A stretch of DNA of 64,000 nucleotides from Citrobacter sp. MGH106 (GCF_001037495.1 NZ_KQ089822.1:248001-312000), one strand, 5' to 3'; positions 1-10,825 are shown, counted from the first letter of the stretch. The notes: generated by a model from the letters alone, not told the origin. Translations and numbers: made by a program.

Positions 1-2014
1 CTATGAAGCCATGGTACTGATGGCACAACCGTTTTCTTACCGTTATCCGCTGGTTGACGGGCAAGGGAACTGGGGGGCGCCGGACGATCCGAAATCCTTC
101 GCAGCGATGCGTTATACCGAATCCCGACTGTCCAAATACGCGGAAATCCTGCTGGGTGAGCTTGGTCAGGGGACGTCGGACTGGGTGCCTAACTTTGACG
201 GCACCATGCAGGAGCCGAAGATGCTGCCTGCGCGCTTGCCGAATATTCTGCTTAACGGCACCACCGGGATTGCCGTCGGGATGGCTACGGACATTCCTCC
301 GCATAACCTGCGTGAAGTGGCGAAAGCGGCGATTACGCTGATTGAGCAGCCGAAAACAACGCTGGATCAACTGCTGGATATCGTACAGGGACCGGATTAT
401 CCGACCGAAGCGGAAATCATCACTCCTCGCGCAGAAATTCGTAAGATTTATGAAAACGGGCGCGGCTCTGTACGTATGCGTGCAGTATGGACGAAAGAAG
501 ACGGTGCGGTGGTGATCTCTGCGCTACCGCACCAGGTTTCCGGGGCGAAAGTGCTGGAACAGATCGCTGCCCAGATGCGCAATAAAAAGCTACCGATGGT
601 GGACGATCTGCGCGATGAATCGGATCACGAAAATCCGACCCGTCTGGTGATTGTGCCGCGCTCTAACCGCGTGGACATGGAGCAGGTGATGAACCACCTG
701 TTTGCTACCACCGATCTGGAAAAAAGCTACCGTATCAACCTGAACATGATAGGTCTCGACGGTCGCCCGGCGGTGAAAAACCTGCTGGAGATCCTGACCG
801 AGTGGCTGGCGTTCCGTCGCGACACGGTGCGTCGTCGTCTGAACTATCGTCTGGAAAAAGTACTCAAGCGCCTGCATATCCTCGAAGGTTTGCTGGTGGC
901 GTTCCTCAACATTGACGAAGTGATTGAAATTATTCGTCATGAAGATGAACCCAAACCCGAGCTGATGTCGCGGTTTGGTATTTCCGAAACGCAGGCTGAA
1001 GCCATCCTTGAGCTGAAATTGCGCCATCTTGCCAAACTCGAAGAGATGAAAATCCGTGGCGAGCAGGATGAACTGGCTAAAGAGCGCGATCAGCTGCAGG
1101 GCATTCTGGCCTCCGAACGCAAAATGAGTAACCTGCTGAAGAAAGAGTTGCAGGCGGATTCAGACGCTTATGGTGACGATCGCCGTTCCCCTCTGAAGGA
1201 GCGTGAAGAAGCCAAAGCAATGAGCGAGCATGACATGCTGCCGTCTGAGCCGGTCACCATTGTGTTGTCTCAGAGTGGCTGGGTACGTAGCGCGAAAGGG
1301 CACGATATCGATGCGCCGGGATTAAGCTATAAAGCGGGTGACAGCTATAAAGCTGCGGTGAAAGGTAAGAGCAACCAACCGGTGGTCTTTGTTGACTCGA
1401 CCGGGCGAAGCTATGCTATCGATCCGATTACTCTGCCGTCAGCACGTGGTCAGGGCGAACCGCTGACCGGTAAACTCACGCTGCCGCCAGGTGCGACGGT
1501 TGAGCACATGCTGATGGAAGGCGATGACCAGAAACTATTAATGGCGTCAGATGCTGGCTACGGCTTCGTCTGTACTTTCAATGACCTGGTAGCGCGTAAC
1601 CGTGCGGGTAAAGCGTTGATTACGTTACCGGAGAATGCGCATGTCATGCCACCGGTAGTGATCGAAGATGAAACCGATATGTTGCTGGCGATCACCCAGG
1701 CCGGACGTATGTTGATGTTCCCGGTGAGCGATCTGCCGCAATTGTCGAAAGGCAAAGGGAATAAGATAATCAACATTCCTTCTGCGGAAGCGGCAAAAGG
1801 TGAAGATGGTCTGGCACTGCTCTATGTATTACCGCCGCAAAGCACGCTGACAATTCACGTCGGTAAACGCAAAATTAAACTGCGCCCAGAAGAGTTGCAG
1901 AAGGTAACCGGCGAGCGTGGTCGTCGCGGTACGCTAATGCGCGGTCTGCAGCGCATTGATCGTATTGAGATTGACTCGCCTCGACGTGCCAGCAACGGCG
2001 ACAGCGAAGAATAA
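1..2014 (+). CDS. parC: DNA topoisomerase IV subunit A, 5'-truncated by window edge
   Basis: This is the breakage-reunion subunit of topoisomerase IV, which acts with ParE to decatenate daughter chromosomes. The reading frame enters the window already open: base 1 is the last base of codon 82, so residues 83-752 are present. Numbering against E. coli ParC (752 residues) is exact and puts the active-site tyrosine (RYTESR) at Tyr120. Glu84, a quinolone-resistance position, is the unmutated Glu; Ser80 lies outside the window. The C-terminal part carries the beta-pinwheel DNA-wrapping repeats, ending in a charged tail. The first ATG in view (base 11) is internal, not a start. Identification is certain. 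Confidence 0.98.
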   Translation, partial: YEAMVLMAQPFSYRYPLVDGQGNWGAPDDPKSFAAMRYTESRLSKYAEILLGELGQGTSDWVPNFDGTMQEPKMLPARLPNILLNGTTGIAVGMATDIPPHNLREVAKAAITLIEQPKTTLDQLLDIVQGPDYPTEAEIITPRAEIRKIYENGRGSVRMRAVWTKEDGAVVISALPHQVSGAKVLEQIAAQMRNKKLPMVDDLRDESDHENPTRLVIVPRSNRVDMEQVMNHLFATTDLEKSYRINLNMIGLDGRPAVKNLLEILTEWLAFRRDTVRRRLNYRLEKVLKRLHILEGLLVAFLNIDEVIEIIRHEDEPKPELMSRFGISETQAEAILELKLRHLAKLEEMKIRGEQDELAKERDQLQGILASERKMSNLLKKELQADSDAYGDDRRSPLKEREEAKAMSEHDMLPSEPVTIVLSQSGWVRSAKGHDIDAPGLSYKAGDSYKAAVKGKSNQPVVFVDSTGRSYAIDPITLPSARGQGEPLTGKLTLPPGATVEHMLMEGDDQKLLMASDAGYGFVCTFNDLVARNRAGKALITLPENAHVMPPVVIEDETDMLLAITQAGRMLMFPVSDLPQLSKGKGNKIINIPSAEAAKGEDGLALLYVLPPQSTLTIHVGKRKIKLRPEELQKVTGERGRRGTLMRGLQRIDRIEIDSPRRASNGDSEE

Positions 2015-2020
2015 CGCTGT

Positions 2021-2059
2021 CGTTTGGCTCTCCCTTCTTTTACGGAGGGAGAGCAAACG
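2021..2059 (+). terminator. Hairpin after parC
   Basis: A long inverted repeat begins 7 bases after the parC stop: CTCTCCCT pairs with AGGGAGAG, extended by CGTTTG/CAAACG with one bulged G. No clean T-run follows, so it may act as a 3'-end stabiliser or a weak terminator rather than a classical intrinsic terminator. Confidence 0.55.
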
Positions 2060-2209
2060 TTAAAAATTCCCGTGAACCCGTTGTTTATTCGTGCGTTGCG
2101 ATTAACAATACGCTTTTCCAGAGAGCCGCTCTTAACAAAGCCCTAACCTGATACTGTGTTCTGGATCAGGTGACGTAAAATGCCAGGCTCTTAGGCCTTA
2201 GAGGTTGTT

Positions 2210-2947
2210 ATGCTATATATTTTTCGTTTATTTATTACTGTTATTTACTGCATTCTGGTCTGTATTTTCGGTTGTATATACTGTCTTTTCAGCCCGCGAA
2301 ATCCAAAACACGTCGCGACGTTCGGCCATATGTTTGGTCGGCTGGCTCCTCTTTACGGCCTGAAGGTTGAGTGCCGTATGCCAGCGGACGCGAAGGACTA
2401 TGGTAATGCCATCTATATTTGTAACCACCAGAATAACTACGACATGGTTACTGCCGCGAATATTGTTCAGCCACCGACAGTAACGGTTGGTAAAAAAAGC
2501 CTGTTGTGGATCCCTTTCTTCGGTCTACTGTACTGGCTCACCGGTAATCTGTTGATTGACAGAAATAATCGTGCGAAAGCGCACAGTACGATTGCAGCGG
2601 TGGTGAACCATTTCAAAAAACGCCGTATTTCCATCTGGATGTTCCCGGAAGGAACGCGTAGCCGTGGCCGTGGCCTGTTGCCATTTAAAACTGGCGCGTT
2701 TCATGCGGCAATTGCTGCTGGCGTCCCTGTTATCCCGGTATGTGTTTCAACGACTTCGAATAAGATTAAACTTAACCGGCTGAATAATGGTCTGGCGATC
2801 GTTGAGATGTTACCGCCGGTGGATATCAGTCATTTTGGTAAGGATCAGGTTCGTGAACTGGCAGCGCATTGCCGTACGCTGATGGAACAAAAAATCGCCG
2901 AACTCGACAAAGAAGTTGCCGAGCGGGAAGCTGCCGGTAAGGTTTGA
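2210..2947 (+). CDS. plsC: 1-acyl-sn-glycerol-3-phosphate acyltransferase
   Basis: PlsC acylates lysophosphatidic acid to phosphatidic acid, the second acylation in phospholipid synthesis, at the inner membrane. The 245-residue length equals E. coli PlsC. A hydrophobic N-terminal segment (about residues 2-25) is followed by the catalytic HX4D motif (NHQNNYDM, about residue 73) and the substrate-binding FPEGTRS motif (about residue 146). It lies 195 bases after parC and 71 bases before ftsP on the same strand, the same order as in E. coli. Confidence 0.97.
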   Translation: MLYIFRLFITVIYCILVCIFGCIYCLFSPRNPKHVATFGHMFGRLAPLYGLKVECRMPADAKDYGNAIYICNHQNNYDMVTAANIVQPPTVTVGKKSLLWIPFFGLLYWLTGNLLIDRNNRAKAHSTIAAVVNHFKKRRISIWMFPEGTRSRGRGLLPFKTGAFHAAIAAGVPVIPVCVSTTSNKIKLNRLNNGLAIVEMLPPVDISHFGKDQVRELAAHCRTLMEQKIAELDKEVAEREAAGKV

Positions 2948-3018
2948 TTCGCGCAATTCGAGTTTTTTACAGGAAGTGATTTCCTGCGTGTTAATAGCCA
3001 GTTTTACATGGAGCTTAT

Positions 3019-4431
3019 ATGTCACTCAGTCGGCGTCAGTTCATTCAGGCATCGGGAATCGCACTGTGTGCAGGTGCTGTTCCGCTGAAGGCTAATGCTG
3101 CCGGTCAGCAACAACCTCTACCTGTTCCGCCACTGCTGGAGTCCCGCCGGGGACAGCCGTTATTTATGACCCTGCAACGCGCTCACTGGTCCTTTACACA
3201 AGGTACGCGCGCGCCTGTCTGGGGAATTAACGGGCGCTACCTGGGGCCGACAATCCGCGTCTGGAAAGGGGATGACGTTAAGCTTATCTACAGCAACCGT
3301 CTGACTGAAAATGTCTCGATGACCATCGCCGGATTGCAGGTACCTGGCCCACTGATGGGGGGCCCGGCACGAATGATGTCGCCGAATGCGGACTGGGCGC
3401 CGGTCCTGCCGATTCGCCAGAGCGCCGCGACGTTGTGGTATCACGCCAATACGCCAAACCGTACCGCACAGCAGGTCTATAACGGTCTTGCCGGGATGTG
3501 GCTGGTCGAAGATGAAGTGAGTAAATCACTGCCTATTCCCAACCATTATGGCGTGGATGATTTTCCGATCATTATTCAGGATAAGCGTCTGGATAACTTT
3601 GGTACGCCGGAATACAGCGAACCGGGCAGTGGTGGTTTTGTCGGTGATACGTTATTGGTCAACGGGGCGCAGAGTCCTTATGTGGAAGTGTCTCGTGGCT
3701 GGGTACGTTTGCGTCTGCTGAACGCTTCTAACTCTCGTCGTTACCAACTGCAAATGAGCGACGGGCGCGCACTGCATGTTATTTCCGGCGATCAAGGTTT
3801 TTTACCGGCTCCGGTGTCGGTGAAACAGCTATCGCTGGCGCCTGGCGAGCGGCGTGAGATTCTGGTGGATATGACTAACGGTGACGAAGTGTCGATCACC
3901 TGTGGTGAGGCAGCCAGTATTGTTGACCGGATCCGGGGATTCTTTGAACCTTCCAGTATTCTGGTCTCCACACTGGTATTAACGCTGCGACCCACAGGCC
4001 TGCTACCGCTGGTGACTGACAGTCTGCCGATGCGTCTTTTGCCAACAGAAATTTTGAGTGGAACGCCGATTCGTAGCCGCGATATCAGCCTCGATGACGA
4101 TCCTGGCATCAATGGTCAACTGTGGGATGTAAACCGCATGGATATCACCGCTCAGCAGGGAACCTGGGAGCGCTGGACAGTACGCGCGGATATGCCGCAG
4201 GCGTTCCATATTGAAGGCGTCTCTTTCCTGGTCCGTAATGTGAATGGCGCAATGCCGTTCCCGGAAGACAGGGGCTGGAAAGATACCGTCTGGGTGGACG
4301 GTCAGGTGGAGTTGCTGGTCTATTACGGACAGCCTTCCTGGGCCCATTTCCCGTTCTACTTCAACAGCCAGACGCTGGAAATGGCGGATCGTGGCTCCAT
4401 CGGACAGATGCTGGTGAATCCGGCACCGTAA
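3019..4431 (+). CDS. ftsP: Cell division protein FtsP (SufI), Tat-exported
   Basis: FtsP is a periplasmic divisome-stabilising protein with a multicopper-oxidase fold. The N-terminus is a classical twin-arginine signal (SRRQF, then a hydrophobic stretch ending in KANA, about residue 27). The 470-residue length matches E. coli SufI. The family has lost the copper ligands, and I see no HCH-type C-terminal copper motif here, so it is a structural protein rather than an oxidase. The start ATG has a GGAG sequence just upstream. Confidence 0.96.
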   Translation: MSLSRRQFIQASGIALCAGAVPLKANAAGQQQPLPVPPLLESRRGQPLFMTLQRAHWSFTQGTRAPVWGINGRYLGPTIRVWKGDDVKLIYSNRLTENVSMTIAGLQVPGPLMGGPARMMSPNADWAPVLPIRQSAATLWYHANTPNRTAQQVYNGLAGMWLVEDEVSKSLPIPNHYGVDDFPIIIQDKRLDNFGTPEYSEPGSGGFVGDTLLVNGAQSPYVEVSRGWVRLRLLNASNSRRYQLQMSDGRALHVISGDQGFLPAPVSVKQLSLAPGERREILVDMTNGDEVSITCGEAASIVDRIRGFFEPSSILVSTLVLTLRPTGLLPLVTDSLPMRLLPTEILSGTPIRSRDISLDDDPGINGQLWDVNRMDITAQQGTWERWTVRADMPQAFHIEGVSFLVRNVNGAMPFPEDRGWKDTVWVDGQVELLVYYGQPSWAHFPFYFNSQTLEMADRGSIGQMLVNPAP

Positions 4432-4447
4432 TGCGCAGGTGGGCCTG

Positions 4448-5923
4448 TTAGGCCCGCCAGAACATGCGCGAGAAAAGGATCAAAATGGGGTAAATCTCCA
4501 GACGCCCCATGATCATAGCTGCGCACATCAGAAGCTTTGCCTCGTCGTGTAAAGTGCCAAACGTTGTAGCGGTTACGCCAAATCCCAGTCCCATATTATT
4601 GATGCAGGCGGCGACGGTGGCGAAAGATGAGAAGAGATCGTAGCCCATCAAATTGAGCGCCCAGATGAAAAAGCTGGTAAACAAAACATAAAGAAAAAAG
4701 AAGCTCCATACCGAGCGAACCACACGGTCGGTAACCACGTTGTTGCCAACTTTGATATTCAGCAATGCGCGAGGGTGCGCGAGTTGGTGTAACTCCTGAC
4801 GACACTGCTTGAACATAATTAGAAAGCGCAGCACCTTAATTCCCCCGCAGGTCGAACCCACACAACCGCCAAAGAAACTGGCGCTGAGTAGCATGAAAAT
4901 TGTGTGTGAGGGCCACTGTGCGTAATCCGCCGTCGACAGGCCATTATCTGTCAACATGGAGCTGGCCAGAAAAAAGGCGTGCACCAGACTGTCTGATATA
5001 CCGTACATGCCCGCTCGCCAGACCTGCCAGGTGCTGATCAGGGTGATAACCAGCGCAATAATCAAGAAGAATTGCAGTTCGGCATTACGGCGAAATGGCT
5101 TGAAGGTACGTTTTACGATAGCGACGTACCAGAGGGTGAAGTTAAATGCAGATAACAGCGAAAACAGCCCGGCGACAAGCTCAATAGCATGGCTGTTATA
5201 AAAGCCGATGCTCTCGCTGCGGGTGGAAAATCCGCCAAGGGAGACCGTCGAAAGCCCGTGGCATACAGCGTCGAAAAACGACATACCGGCAATCCAGTAA
5301 GCCAGAGTGCAGATAAGTCCCAGAATGAAATAGGTTAGCCACAGCGTGCGTGCAGTGTCAGCAAGTCTTGGCGTGAGGCGTTCTTCTTTAAAGGGGCCGG
5401 GCATTTCAGACTGATAGAGTTTCATACCCCCGATACCTAGCAGCGGCAATACCGCTACGGCGAGGACAATAACCCCCAGGCCGCCAATAAAATTGAGCTG
5501 AGCCCGATAGTACAGATAGGACTTTGGCAAGGCGCTGACGTCGCCAATCACCGTTGCTCCGGTAGTGGTAATGCCGGAGACCCCTTCAAACAGGGCATCG
5601 GAAAAGGAGAGATTTAAGCCATCGTCCATCCACATCGGCATCGCGCTGATAAATGAAAAAAGCAGCCAGAAGAGAACGATGATGACGAAACCATCCCGGG
5701 TTCGTAGCTGAATACCGGCATGTTTTGTTACCAGCCATGCACCGCCGCCGAGGGTAAAGAAAGTCATAAATGTACTGAAAAAAGCGAAAAAGCTCCGCTC
5801 TTTATGCAACAGAGCGATGGCCATCGGTGGCAGCATAGAGAAGCTGTACAGAAGAACCAAAAATCCGCACAGATGAACAACAACCCGTAACTGGGAAATA
5901 TGCAGTGAATCGTTGAGTCGCAA
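4448..5923 (-). CDS. trkG: Trk-type potassium uptake protein, TrkG-like
   Basis: This is the membrane subunit of a Trk K+ uptake system and would need TrkA (not in this window) for activity. Its 491 residues include the four pore-loop repeats: TTTGATV (about residue 120), STVSLGGFS (about 225), SMLTDNGLS (about 325) and CINNMGLGFG (about 445). These variants, plus GSTCGGIKVLRF, match E. coli TrkG rather than TrkH, which has TTAGF and NNLGPG. The gene is convergent with ftsP, and its stop codon lies inside a GGGCCT/AGGCCC hairpin (4441-4455) that could terminate both genes. No phage genes are nearby, although trkG of E. coli K-12 lies in the Rac prophage. Confidence 0.88.
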   Translation of the reverse strand: MRLNDSLHISQLRVVVHLCGFLVLLYSFSMLPPMAIALLHKERSFFAFFSTFMTFFTLGGGAWLVTKHAGIQLRTRDGFVIIVLFWLLFSFISAMPMWMDDGLNLSFSDALFEGVSGITTTGATVIGDVSALPKSYLYYRAQLNFIGGLGVIVLAVAVLPLLGIGGMKLYQSEMPGPFKEERLTPRLADTARTLWLTYFILGLICTLAYWIAGMSFFDAVCHGLSTVSLGGFSTRSESIGFYNSHAIELVAGLFSLLSAFNFTLWYVAIVKRTFKPFRRNAELQFFLIIALVITLISTWQVWRAGMYGISDSLVHAFFLASSMLTDNGLSTADYAQWPSHTIFMLLSASFFGGCVGSTCGGIKVLRFLIMFKQCRQELHQLAHPRALLNIKVGNNVVTDRVVRSVWSFFFLYVLFTSFFIWALNLMGYDLFSSFATVAACINNMGLGFGVTATTFGTLHDEAKLLMCAAMIMGRLEIYPILILFSRMFWRA

Positions 5924-6122
5924 TGAAAAATCCCCCGCCGAAAAAGAGATATCTCAACAGGTCGGCATGGTGTTAATTATGATTGAAAAAAATGGGTGTA
6001 GTAAAATTTAACAATTTATAAAGCTTTCTACCCGTCTGGCTCAGACTCCACTTCATTTCTTGCGGACATACAGCGTATAATCCCCGGCCTTTGATTATTT
6101 TTTTACCATTTTTGGAAGCATT

Positions 6123-8294
6123 ATGAGCGCAATATCCCTGATCCAACCGGACAGAGACCTTTTCTCCTGGCCGCAGTACTGGGCCGCCTGTTTTGGTCCC
6201 GCGCCGTTTCTGCCGATGTCGCGAGAAGAGATGGACCAACTTGGCTGGGATAGCTGCGACATTATTCTGGTTACCGGTGATGCCTACGTCGATCACCCAA
6301 GCTTTGGTATGGCCATTTGTGGTCGTATGCTGGAATCCCAGGGATTTCGTGTCGGGATTATCGCGCAGCCGGAGTGGAACAACAAAGACGATTTTATGCG
6401 TCTGGGTAAACCGAACCTGTTCTTCGGCGTGACCGCCGGCAATATGGACTCGATGATCAACCGTTATACCGCCGATCGCCGACTGCGCCATGACGATGCC
6501 TATACGCCGGACAACGTTGCAGGCAAACGCCCGGACCGCGCTACGCTGGTTTATACCCAGCGCTGTAAAGAAGCCTGGAAAGATGTTCCGGTGATCCTCG
6601 GTGGTATTGAAGCCAGCCTGCGCCGTACTGCGCATTATGATTACTGGTCTGATACCGTGCGTCGCTCTGTGCTGGTGGATTCCAAAGCGGATATGCTGAT
6701 GTTTGGCAACGGCGAACGTCCGCTGGTTGAAGTGGCGCACCGTCTGGCGATGGGCGAGACAATTGATCAGATCCGCGACGTGCGTAACACCGCGATCATG
6801 GTCAAAGAAGCGCTGCCAGGCTGGAGCGGTGTGGATTCCACGCGTCTGGATACGCCGGGGAAAATTGATCCTATCCCACATCCGTATGGTGAAGATCTGC
6901 CTTGCGCGGATAACAAGCCTGTTGCACCTAAAAAGCAGGAAGCAAAAGCGGTCACCGTTCAGCCGCCACGTCCGAAGCCGTGGGAGAAAACCTACGTGCT
7001 GCTGCCGTCTTTTGAGAAGGTGAAGGGCGATAAAGTGTTGTATGCACATGCATCACGAATCCTGCACCACGAAACAAACCCTGGCTGCGCGCGCGCCCTG
7101 ATGCAAAAACACGGCGATCGCTACATCTGGATCAACCCGCCAGCGATCCCGCTGTCGACTGAAGAGATGGATAGCGTCTTCGCGCTGCCGTATCAACGTG
7201 TTCCTCATCCGGCGTACGGTAACAGCCGCATCCCGGCTTATGAAATGATCCGTTTCTCGATCAACATTATGCGTGGGTGTTTTGGCGGATGTTCTTTCTG
7301 TTCGATCACCGAGCACGAAGGACGCATCATCCAGAGCCGCTCGGAAGATTCGATCATCAACGAGATCGAAGCGATTCGTGACACCGTTCCGGGCTTTACC
7401 GGTGTGATTTCCGATCTTGGCGGCCCAACGGCCAACATGTATATGCTGCGCTGTAAGTCGCCGCGCGCGGAACAGACCTGTCGTCGCTTGTCTTGCGTCT
7501 ACCCGGATATCTGCCCGCATATGGATACCAACCACGAGCCGACCATTAATCTCTATCGTCGTGCGCGTGATTTAAAAGGTATTAAAAAGATCCTTATCGC
7601 CTCTGGTGTGCGTTATGACATCGCGGTTGAAGATCCCCGCTATATCAAAGAGCTGGCGACCCACCACGTGGGGGGCTATCTGAAGATTGCGCCGGAACAC
7701 ACCGAAGAAGGCCCATTGTCGAAGATGATGAAGCCGGGCATGGGCAGCTACGATCGCTTTAAAGAACTATTCGATACCTACTCTAAACAGGCCGGTAAAG
7801 AGCAGTACCTGATCCCATACTTTATCTCTGCGCACCCGGGTACGCGTGACGAGGATATGGTAAATCTGGCGCTGTGGCTGAAACAGCGTCGTTTCCGTCT
7901 GGATCAGGTGCAGAACTTCTACCCATCGCCGCTGGCGAACTCGACAACCATGTATTACACCGGGAAAAATCCTCTGGGTAAAATTGGTTATAAGAGTGAG
8001 GATGTGGTGGTGCCGAAGGGCGACAAACAACGTCGTCTGCATAAAGCGTTGCTGCGTTATCACGATCCAGCCAACTGGCCGCTAATTCGTCAGGCGCTGG
8101 AAGATATGGGTAAAAAGCATCTGATTGGTGGTCGTCGCGAATGTCTGGTTCCGTCTCCTACGCTGGAAGAGATGCGTGAAGCGCGTCGCCAGAACCGACA
8201 TACACGTCCGGCGCTGACCAAACATACGCCAGTGGCACATCAACGCCAGACACCGGCGGCGAATAAAAAACGCGGGAAAGTGGCAGGGCGCTAA
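6123..8294 (+). CDS. ygiQ: YgiQ family radical SAM protein
   Basis: This is a large radical S-adenosylmethionine enzyme of unknown substrate (723 residues). The 4Fe-4S/SAM signature CX3CX2C is visible as [11 protein letters not shown] (about residue 386), preceded by the UPF0313-type N-terminal domain. The C-terminal tail is basic (many R/K, ending KKRGKVAGR), which suggests nucleic-acid contact, but this is only an inference. It is divergent from trkG, and its ATG follows a weak GGAAGC ribosome-binding site. Long open frames on the opposite strand here are shadows. Confidence 0.95.
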   Translation: MSAISLIQPDRDLFSWPQYWAACFGPAPFLPMSREEMDQLGWDSCDIILVTGDAYVDHPSFGMAICGRMLESQGFRVGIIAQPEWNNKDDFMRLGKPNLFFGVTAGNMDSMINRYTADRRLRHDDAYTPDNVAGKRPDRATLVYTQRCKEAWKDVPVILGGIEASLRRTAHYDYWSDTVRRSVLVDSKADMLMFGNGERPLVEVAHRLAMGETIDQIRDVRNTAIMVKEALPGWSGVDSTRLDTPGKIDPIPHPYGEDLPCADNKPVAPKKQEAKAVTVQPPRPKPWEKTYVLLPSFEKVKGDKVLYAHASRILHHETNPGCARALMQKHGDRYIWINPPAIPLSTEEMDSVFALPYQRVPHPAYGNSRIPAYEMIRFSINIMRGCFGGCSFCSITEHEGRIIQSRSEDSIINEIEAIRDTVPGFTGVISDLGGPTANMYMLRCKSPRAEQTCRRLSCVYPDICPHMDTNHEPTINLYRRARDLKGIKKILIASGVRYDIAVEDPRYIKELATHHVGGYLKIAPEHTEEGPLSKMMKPGMGSYDRFKELFDTYSKQAGKEQYLIPYFISAHPGTRDEDMVNLALWLKQRRFRLDQVQNFYPSPLANSTTMYYTGKNPLGKIGYKSEDVVVPKGDKQRRLHKALLRYHDPANWPLIRQALEDMGKKHLIGGRRECLVPSPTLEEMREARRQNRHTRPALTKHTPVAHQRQTPAANKKRGKVAGR

Positions 8295-8300
8295 ATGTGT

Positions 8301-8327
8301 AGCCCGGTGGCGCAACGCTTACCGGGC
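8301..8327. repeat. REP-like palindrome
   Basis: GCCCGGT and ACCGGGC arms surround a short GC-rich core, preceded by GTA. This is the usual form of a repetitive extragenic palindrome and lies between the convergent ygiQ and transporter genes. Confidence 0.6.
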
Positions 8328-8342
8328 CAGTTTCACTTCAGC

Positions 8343-9797
8343 TTAGTACAGACCCAACACCTTCCACCACATCAAACCCACGGTCAAGAAGACCGCCTGG
8401 TTAAACAGGCTGATGACAAATCCTGTTCGCCACCAGACTCCCGTTGGTACATATCCCGCGCCAAACAGGATCGGACCACGGGCGTGAGTATACTGAGTGA
8501 GAGAACAGTACAGGCTGCTGGTGAAGGCCAACATTAATGCTGTAGGAGCAGCCGGAATATTCAGATGCAGGCCGACGCCAAGGAATACGGCATACAGTGC
8601 GGCAATCTGCGCGTTTCCGCTGGCAAAAAAGTAGTGGGTGTAGAAGTAGGCGGCGTTAAGCAGCAGCAGAACGAGCACCCAACTGGTACCGTGCATGGTG
8701 CTGCTAAGGCTATCGCCAATCAGGTTACCAAACCAGGTGGTAAAGCCGAGTTTTTTCAACTGGTTTGCCATCATCAGCAACGCGGCGAACCAAATCAGTG
8801 TATCCCATGCGCCTTTTTCGCTTTTCACATCTTCCCAGCTCAGAACGCCGCTAAGTAATAAAATCGACAGGCCAACAAACGAGGCCGTAGTGGCATCGAC
8901 ACCTAACGTATCACCGAAGATCCACAACACCAGCAGAACGCCGACGGTCGCCAGCATCAACCACTCGCCGCGTGACATGTGGCCCATTTCTGCCAGCTCT
9001 TTACGGGCCAGATTAGGGGCATCAGGCGTATGTTTAATTTCCGGGCGCACCAGCCAGTACACCAGCAGCGGAACCAGCAGTAGTGACACCAGGCAAGGCA
9101 GCAGCGCTGCCATAAACCAGCTTCCCCATGTCAACGTGATTCCTGCGTTTGCCGCCAGTTTCACCGCCAGCAGGTTACCGGTATACCCAGTCATAAAGAG
9201 CGCGGCGGTGACGTCGTTGACATTGCCGATACAAGTGATGAGAAAGGTACCGATTTTGCTGCGAGATTCATCTTCTGGGTTTGAGTTAAAACTGCGTGCC
9301 AGAGAATCGGCAATCGGATAGATAACGCCGCCGCAGCGCGCCGTATTACTTGGCATGGCGGGAGAGAGGATCAGATCGGCAAAAGCCAGACCGTAGGCGA
9401 GCCCCAGCGTGCGTTTACCGAGCAGTCGGATCATCTGTAACGCAATACGCCGACCCAGACCGGTTTTGATAAATCCACGGGCAATCATAAAAGCGACGAC
9501 GATAAGCCAGATAAGCGAACTGTTCAGCTCGCTTAGTGCTGTAGTTATAGCACCACTGGCCGTTTTATCCCCCGCGGCATAGGCGAGTGCAAAAACGGTA
9601 ATGCCAATAATGCCGACAGCGCCAATCGGCAGAACTTTTGCCACGATAGAGGCGATAGTGGCGACAAATATAATCGCCGAATGCCAGGCTGGGGCACTTA
9701 ACCCTGTTGGTGGGGTGAGTTGCCAGAGACCAGAAGAGATTAATATTATAAGAATCAATGGGAGCCATTTAACTCCCTGGGATTTGTTTTCCGCCAC
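8343..9797 (-). CDS. DASS-family anion/dicarboxylate transporter (CitT/TtdT-like)
   Basis: A 484-residue inner-membrane transporter of the divalent anion:Na+ symporter family, with about 12 hydrophobic segments. The family SNT substrate-site motif is present (PAMPSNTARCGG, about residue 147). The second repeat carries a CSLTQY motif (about 430) like that of the CitT/TtdT antiporters. Length fits CitT and TtdT (487 each). Substrate is probably a di- or tricarboxylate, but which one cannot be read from sequence. The start is GTG, with AGGTG seven bases upstream. No lyase or dehydratase gene is adjacent to suggest the substrate. It occupies the place where E. coli has yqhG/yqhH. Confidence 0.88.
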   Translation of the reverse strand: MAENKSQGVKWLPLILIILISSGLWQLTPPTGLSAPAWHSAIIFVATIASIVAKVLPIGAVGIIGITVFALAYAAGDKTASGAITTALSELNSSLIWLIVVAFMIARGFIKTGLGRRIALQMIRLLGKRTLGLAYGLAFADLILSPAMPSNTARCGGVIYPIADSLARSFNSNPEDESRSKIGTFLITCIGNVNDVTAALFMTGYTGNLLAVKLAANAGITLTWGSWFMAALLPCLVSLLLVPLLVYWLVRPEIKHTPDAPNLARKELAEMGHMSRGEWLMLATVGVLLVLWIFGDTLGVDATTASFVGLSILLLSGVLSWEDVKSEKGAWDTLIWFAALLMMANQLKKLGFTTWFGNLIGDSLSSTMHGTSWVLVLLLLNAAYFYTHYFFASGNAQIAALYAVFLGVGLHLNIPAAPTALMLAFTSSLYCSLTQYTHARGPILFGAGYVPTGVWWRTGFVISLFNQAVFLTVGLMWWKVLGLY

Positions 9798-9950
9798 GGT
9801 TTGACACCTATAAAAAATTGATATGTGTATTCTTTAAGTATAATAACCATTAATAATTAGGTGGTTATTTGGTAGTAATGCTGCGCTTGTGGACGCAGGA
9901 AATACACATATAAACAGGTGTTTTATTGTTTCCTGATATTTCATGAAATG

Positions 9951-9974
9951 AAAAGGCCCAGCAGAATGCCGGGC
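9951..9974 (-). terminator. Terminator of dkgA
   Basis: Read on the minus strand just after the dkgA stop, GCCCGGC and GCTGGGC form a stem with one mismatch, followed by CTTTTC. Confidence 0.55.
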
Positions 9975-9986
9975 GGGAGAGGGGAA

Positions 9987-10814
9987 TTAACCGCCGAATT
10001 GGTCTGGATCAGGACCCAGGCGTTTACTCTGATCGAGTTTAGCTATTTCGCCTAATTCATCTTTGTCCAGGCGGAAGTCCCAAACATCAAAGTTCTCTGC
10101 GATGCGGGAAGGGGTTACCGATTTCGGGATAACCACCAGACCGTTATCCAGATGCCAGCGGATAACTATTTGTGCCGGAGATTTGCCGTATTTCTCAGCA
10201 AGGTCGCGAATAATCTTTTGATCGAACACATCTTTCCCACCTTGTGCCAGTGGACTCCAGGACTCGGTCTGGATTTTATGCGTCGCATTCCATGAATGTA
10301 ACTGACGTTGTTGCAGCAGTGGATGAAGCTCGATCTGGTTGATCACCGGCGAAACGCCCGTTTCATCCATCAGACGCTGGAGGTGGTTGATCTGAAAGTT
10401 GCACACGCCGATGCTTTTAATCAGACCCTGTTTTTGCAGGTCAATCATGTTTTCCCACGCTTCAACGTAATGGTCGATAGCCGGGACGGGCCAGTGCATC
10501 AGGTAAAGGTCAAGGTAATCAAGCTGGAGTTTCTCCATACTTTCGAGCAAAGCTTCACGGGGACGTTTCTGATCGTCATTCCACAGTTTGGTGGTGATGA
10601 ACAACTCTTCCCGGGGTACGCCCGAATTACGTAACGCTTTCCCAACACCTTCTTCATTTTTATACGCGGCGGCAGTATCGATAGAGCGATAACCCACTTC
10701 CAGCGCTTTATGAATAGCGGAGATTACTTCCTCATTACTTGCCTTCCAGACGCCCAGGCCCAGCTGTGGCATTACGTTACCATCCTGTAGCTTGATAACA
10801 GTTGGATTAGTCAT
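9987..10814 (-). CDS. dkgA: 2,5-diketo-D-gluconate reductase A / methylglyoxal reductase
   Basis: NADPH-dependent aldo-keto reductase (275 residues from this start, as in E. coli DkgA). It reduces 2,5-diketo-D-gluconate, methylglyoxal and other small aldehydes in the cytoplasm. The AKR tetrad is visible: Asp in SIDTAAAY, the Tyr of the same motif, Lys in TTKLW and His in LMHWP. The C-terminal coenzyme signature IPKSVTPSRIAEN is intact. An upstream in-frame start exists, but the ATG at 10814 has a strong GGGGGA site and matches the family N-terminus (MTNPTVIKLQDG). It follows yqhD on the same strand and is probably partly co-expressed under YqhC. Confidence 0.96.
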   Translation of the reverse strand: MTNPTVIKLQDGNVMPQLGLGVWKASNEEVISAIHKALEVGYRSIDTAAAYKNEEGVGKALRNSGVPREELFITTKLWNDDQKRPREALLESMEKLQLDYLDLYLMHWPVPAIDHYVEAWENMIDLQKQGLIKSIGVCNFQINHLQRLMDETGVSPVINQIELHPLLQQRQLHSWNATHKIQTESWSPLAQGGKDVFDQKIIRDLAEKYGKSPAQIVIRWHLDNGLVVIPKSVTPSRIAENFDVWDFRLDKDELGEIAKLDQSKRLGPDPDQFGG

Positions 10815-10825
10815 AATTCCCCCCA

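Noticed and set aside
5973..7049. 358-codon minus-strand frame over the start of ygiQ
   Set aside because: It lies opposite a convincing radical SAM gene, is rich in His/Arg/Gln as antisense frames are, and has no recognisable motif.
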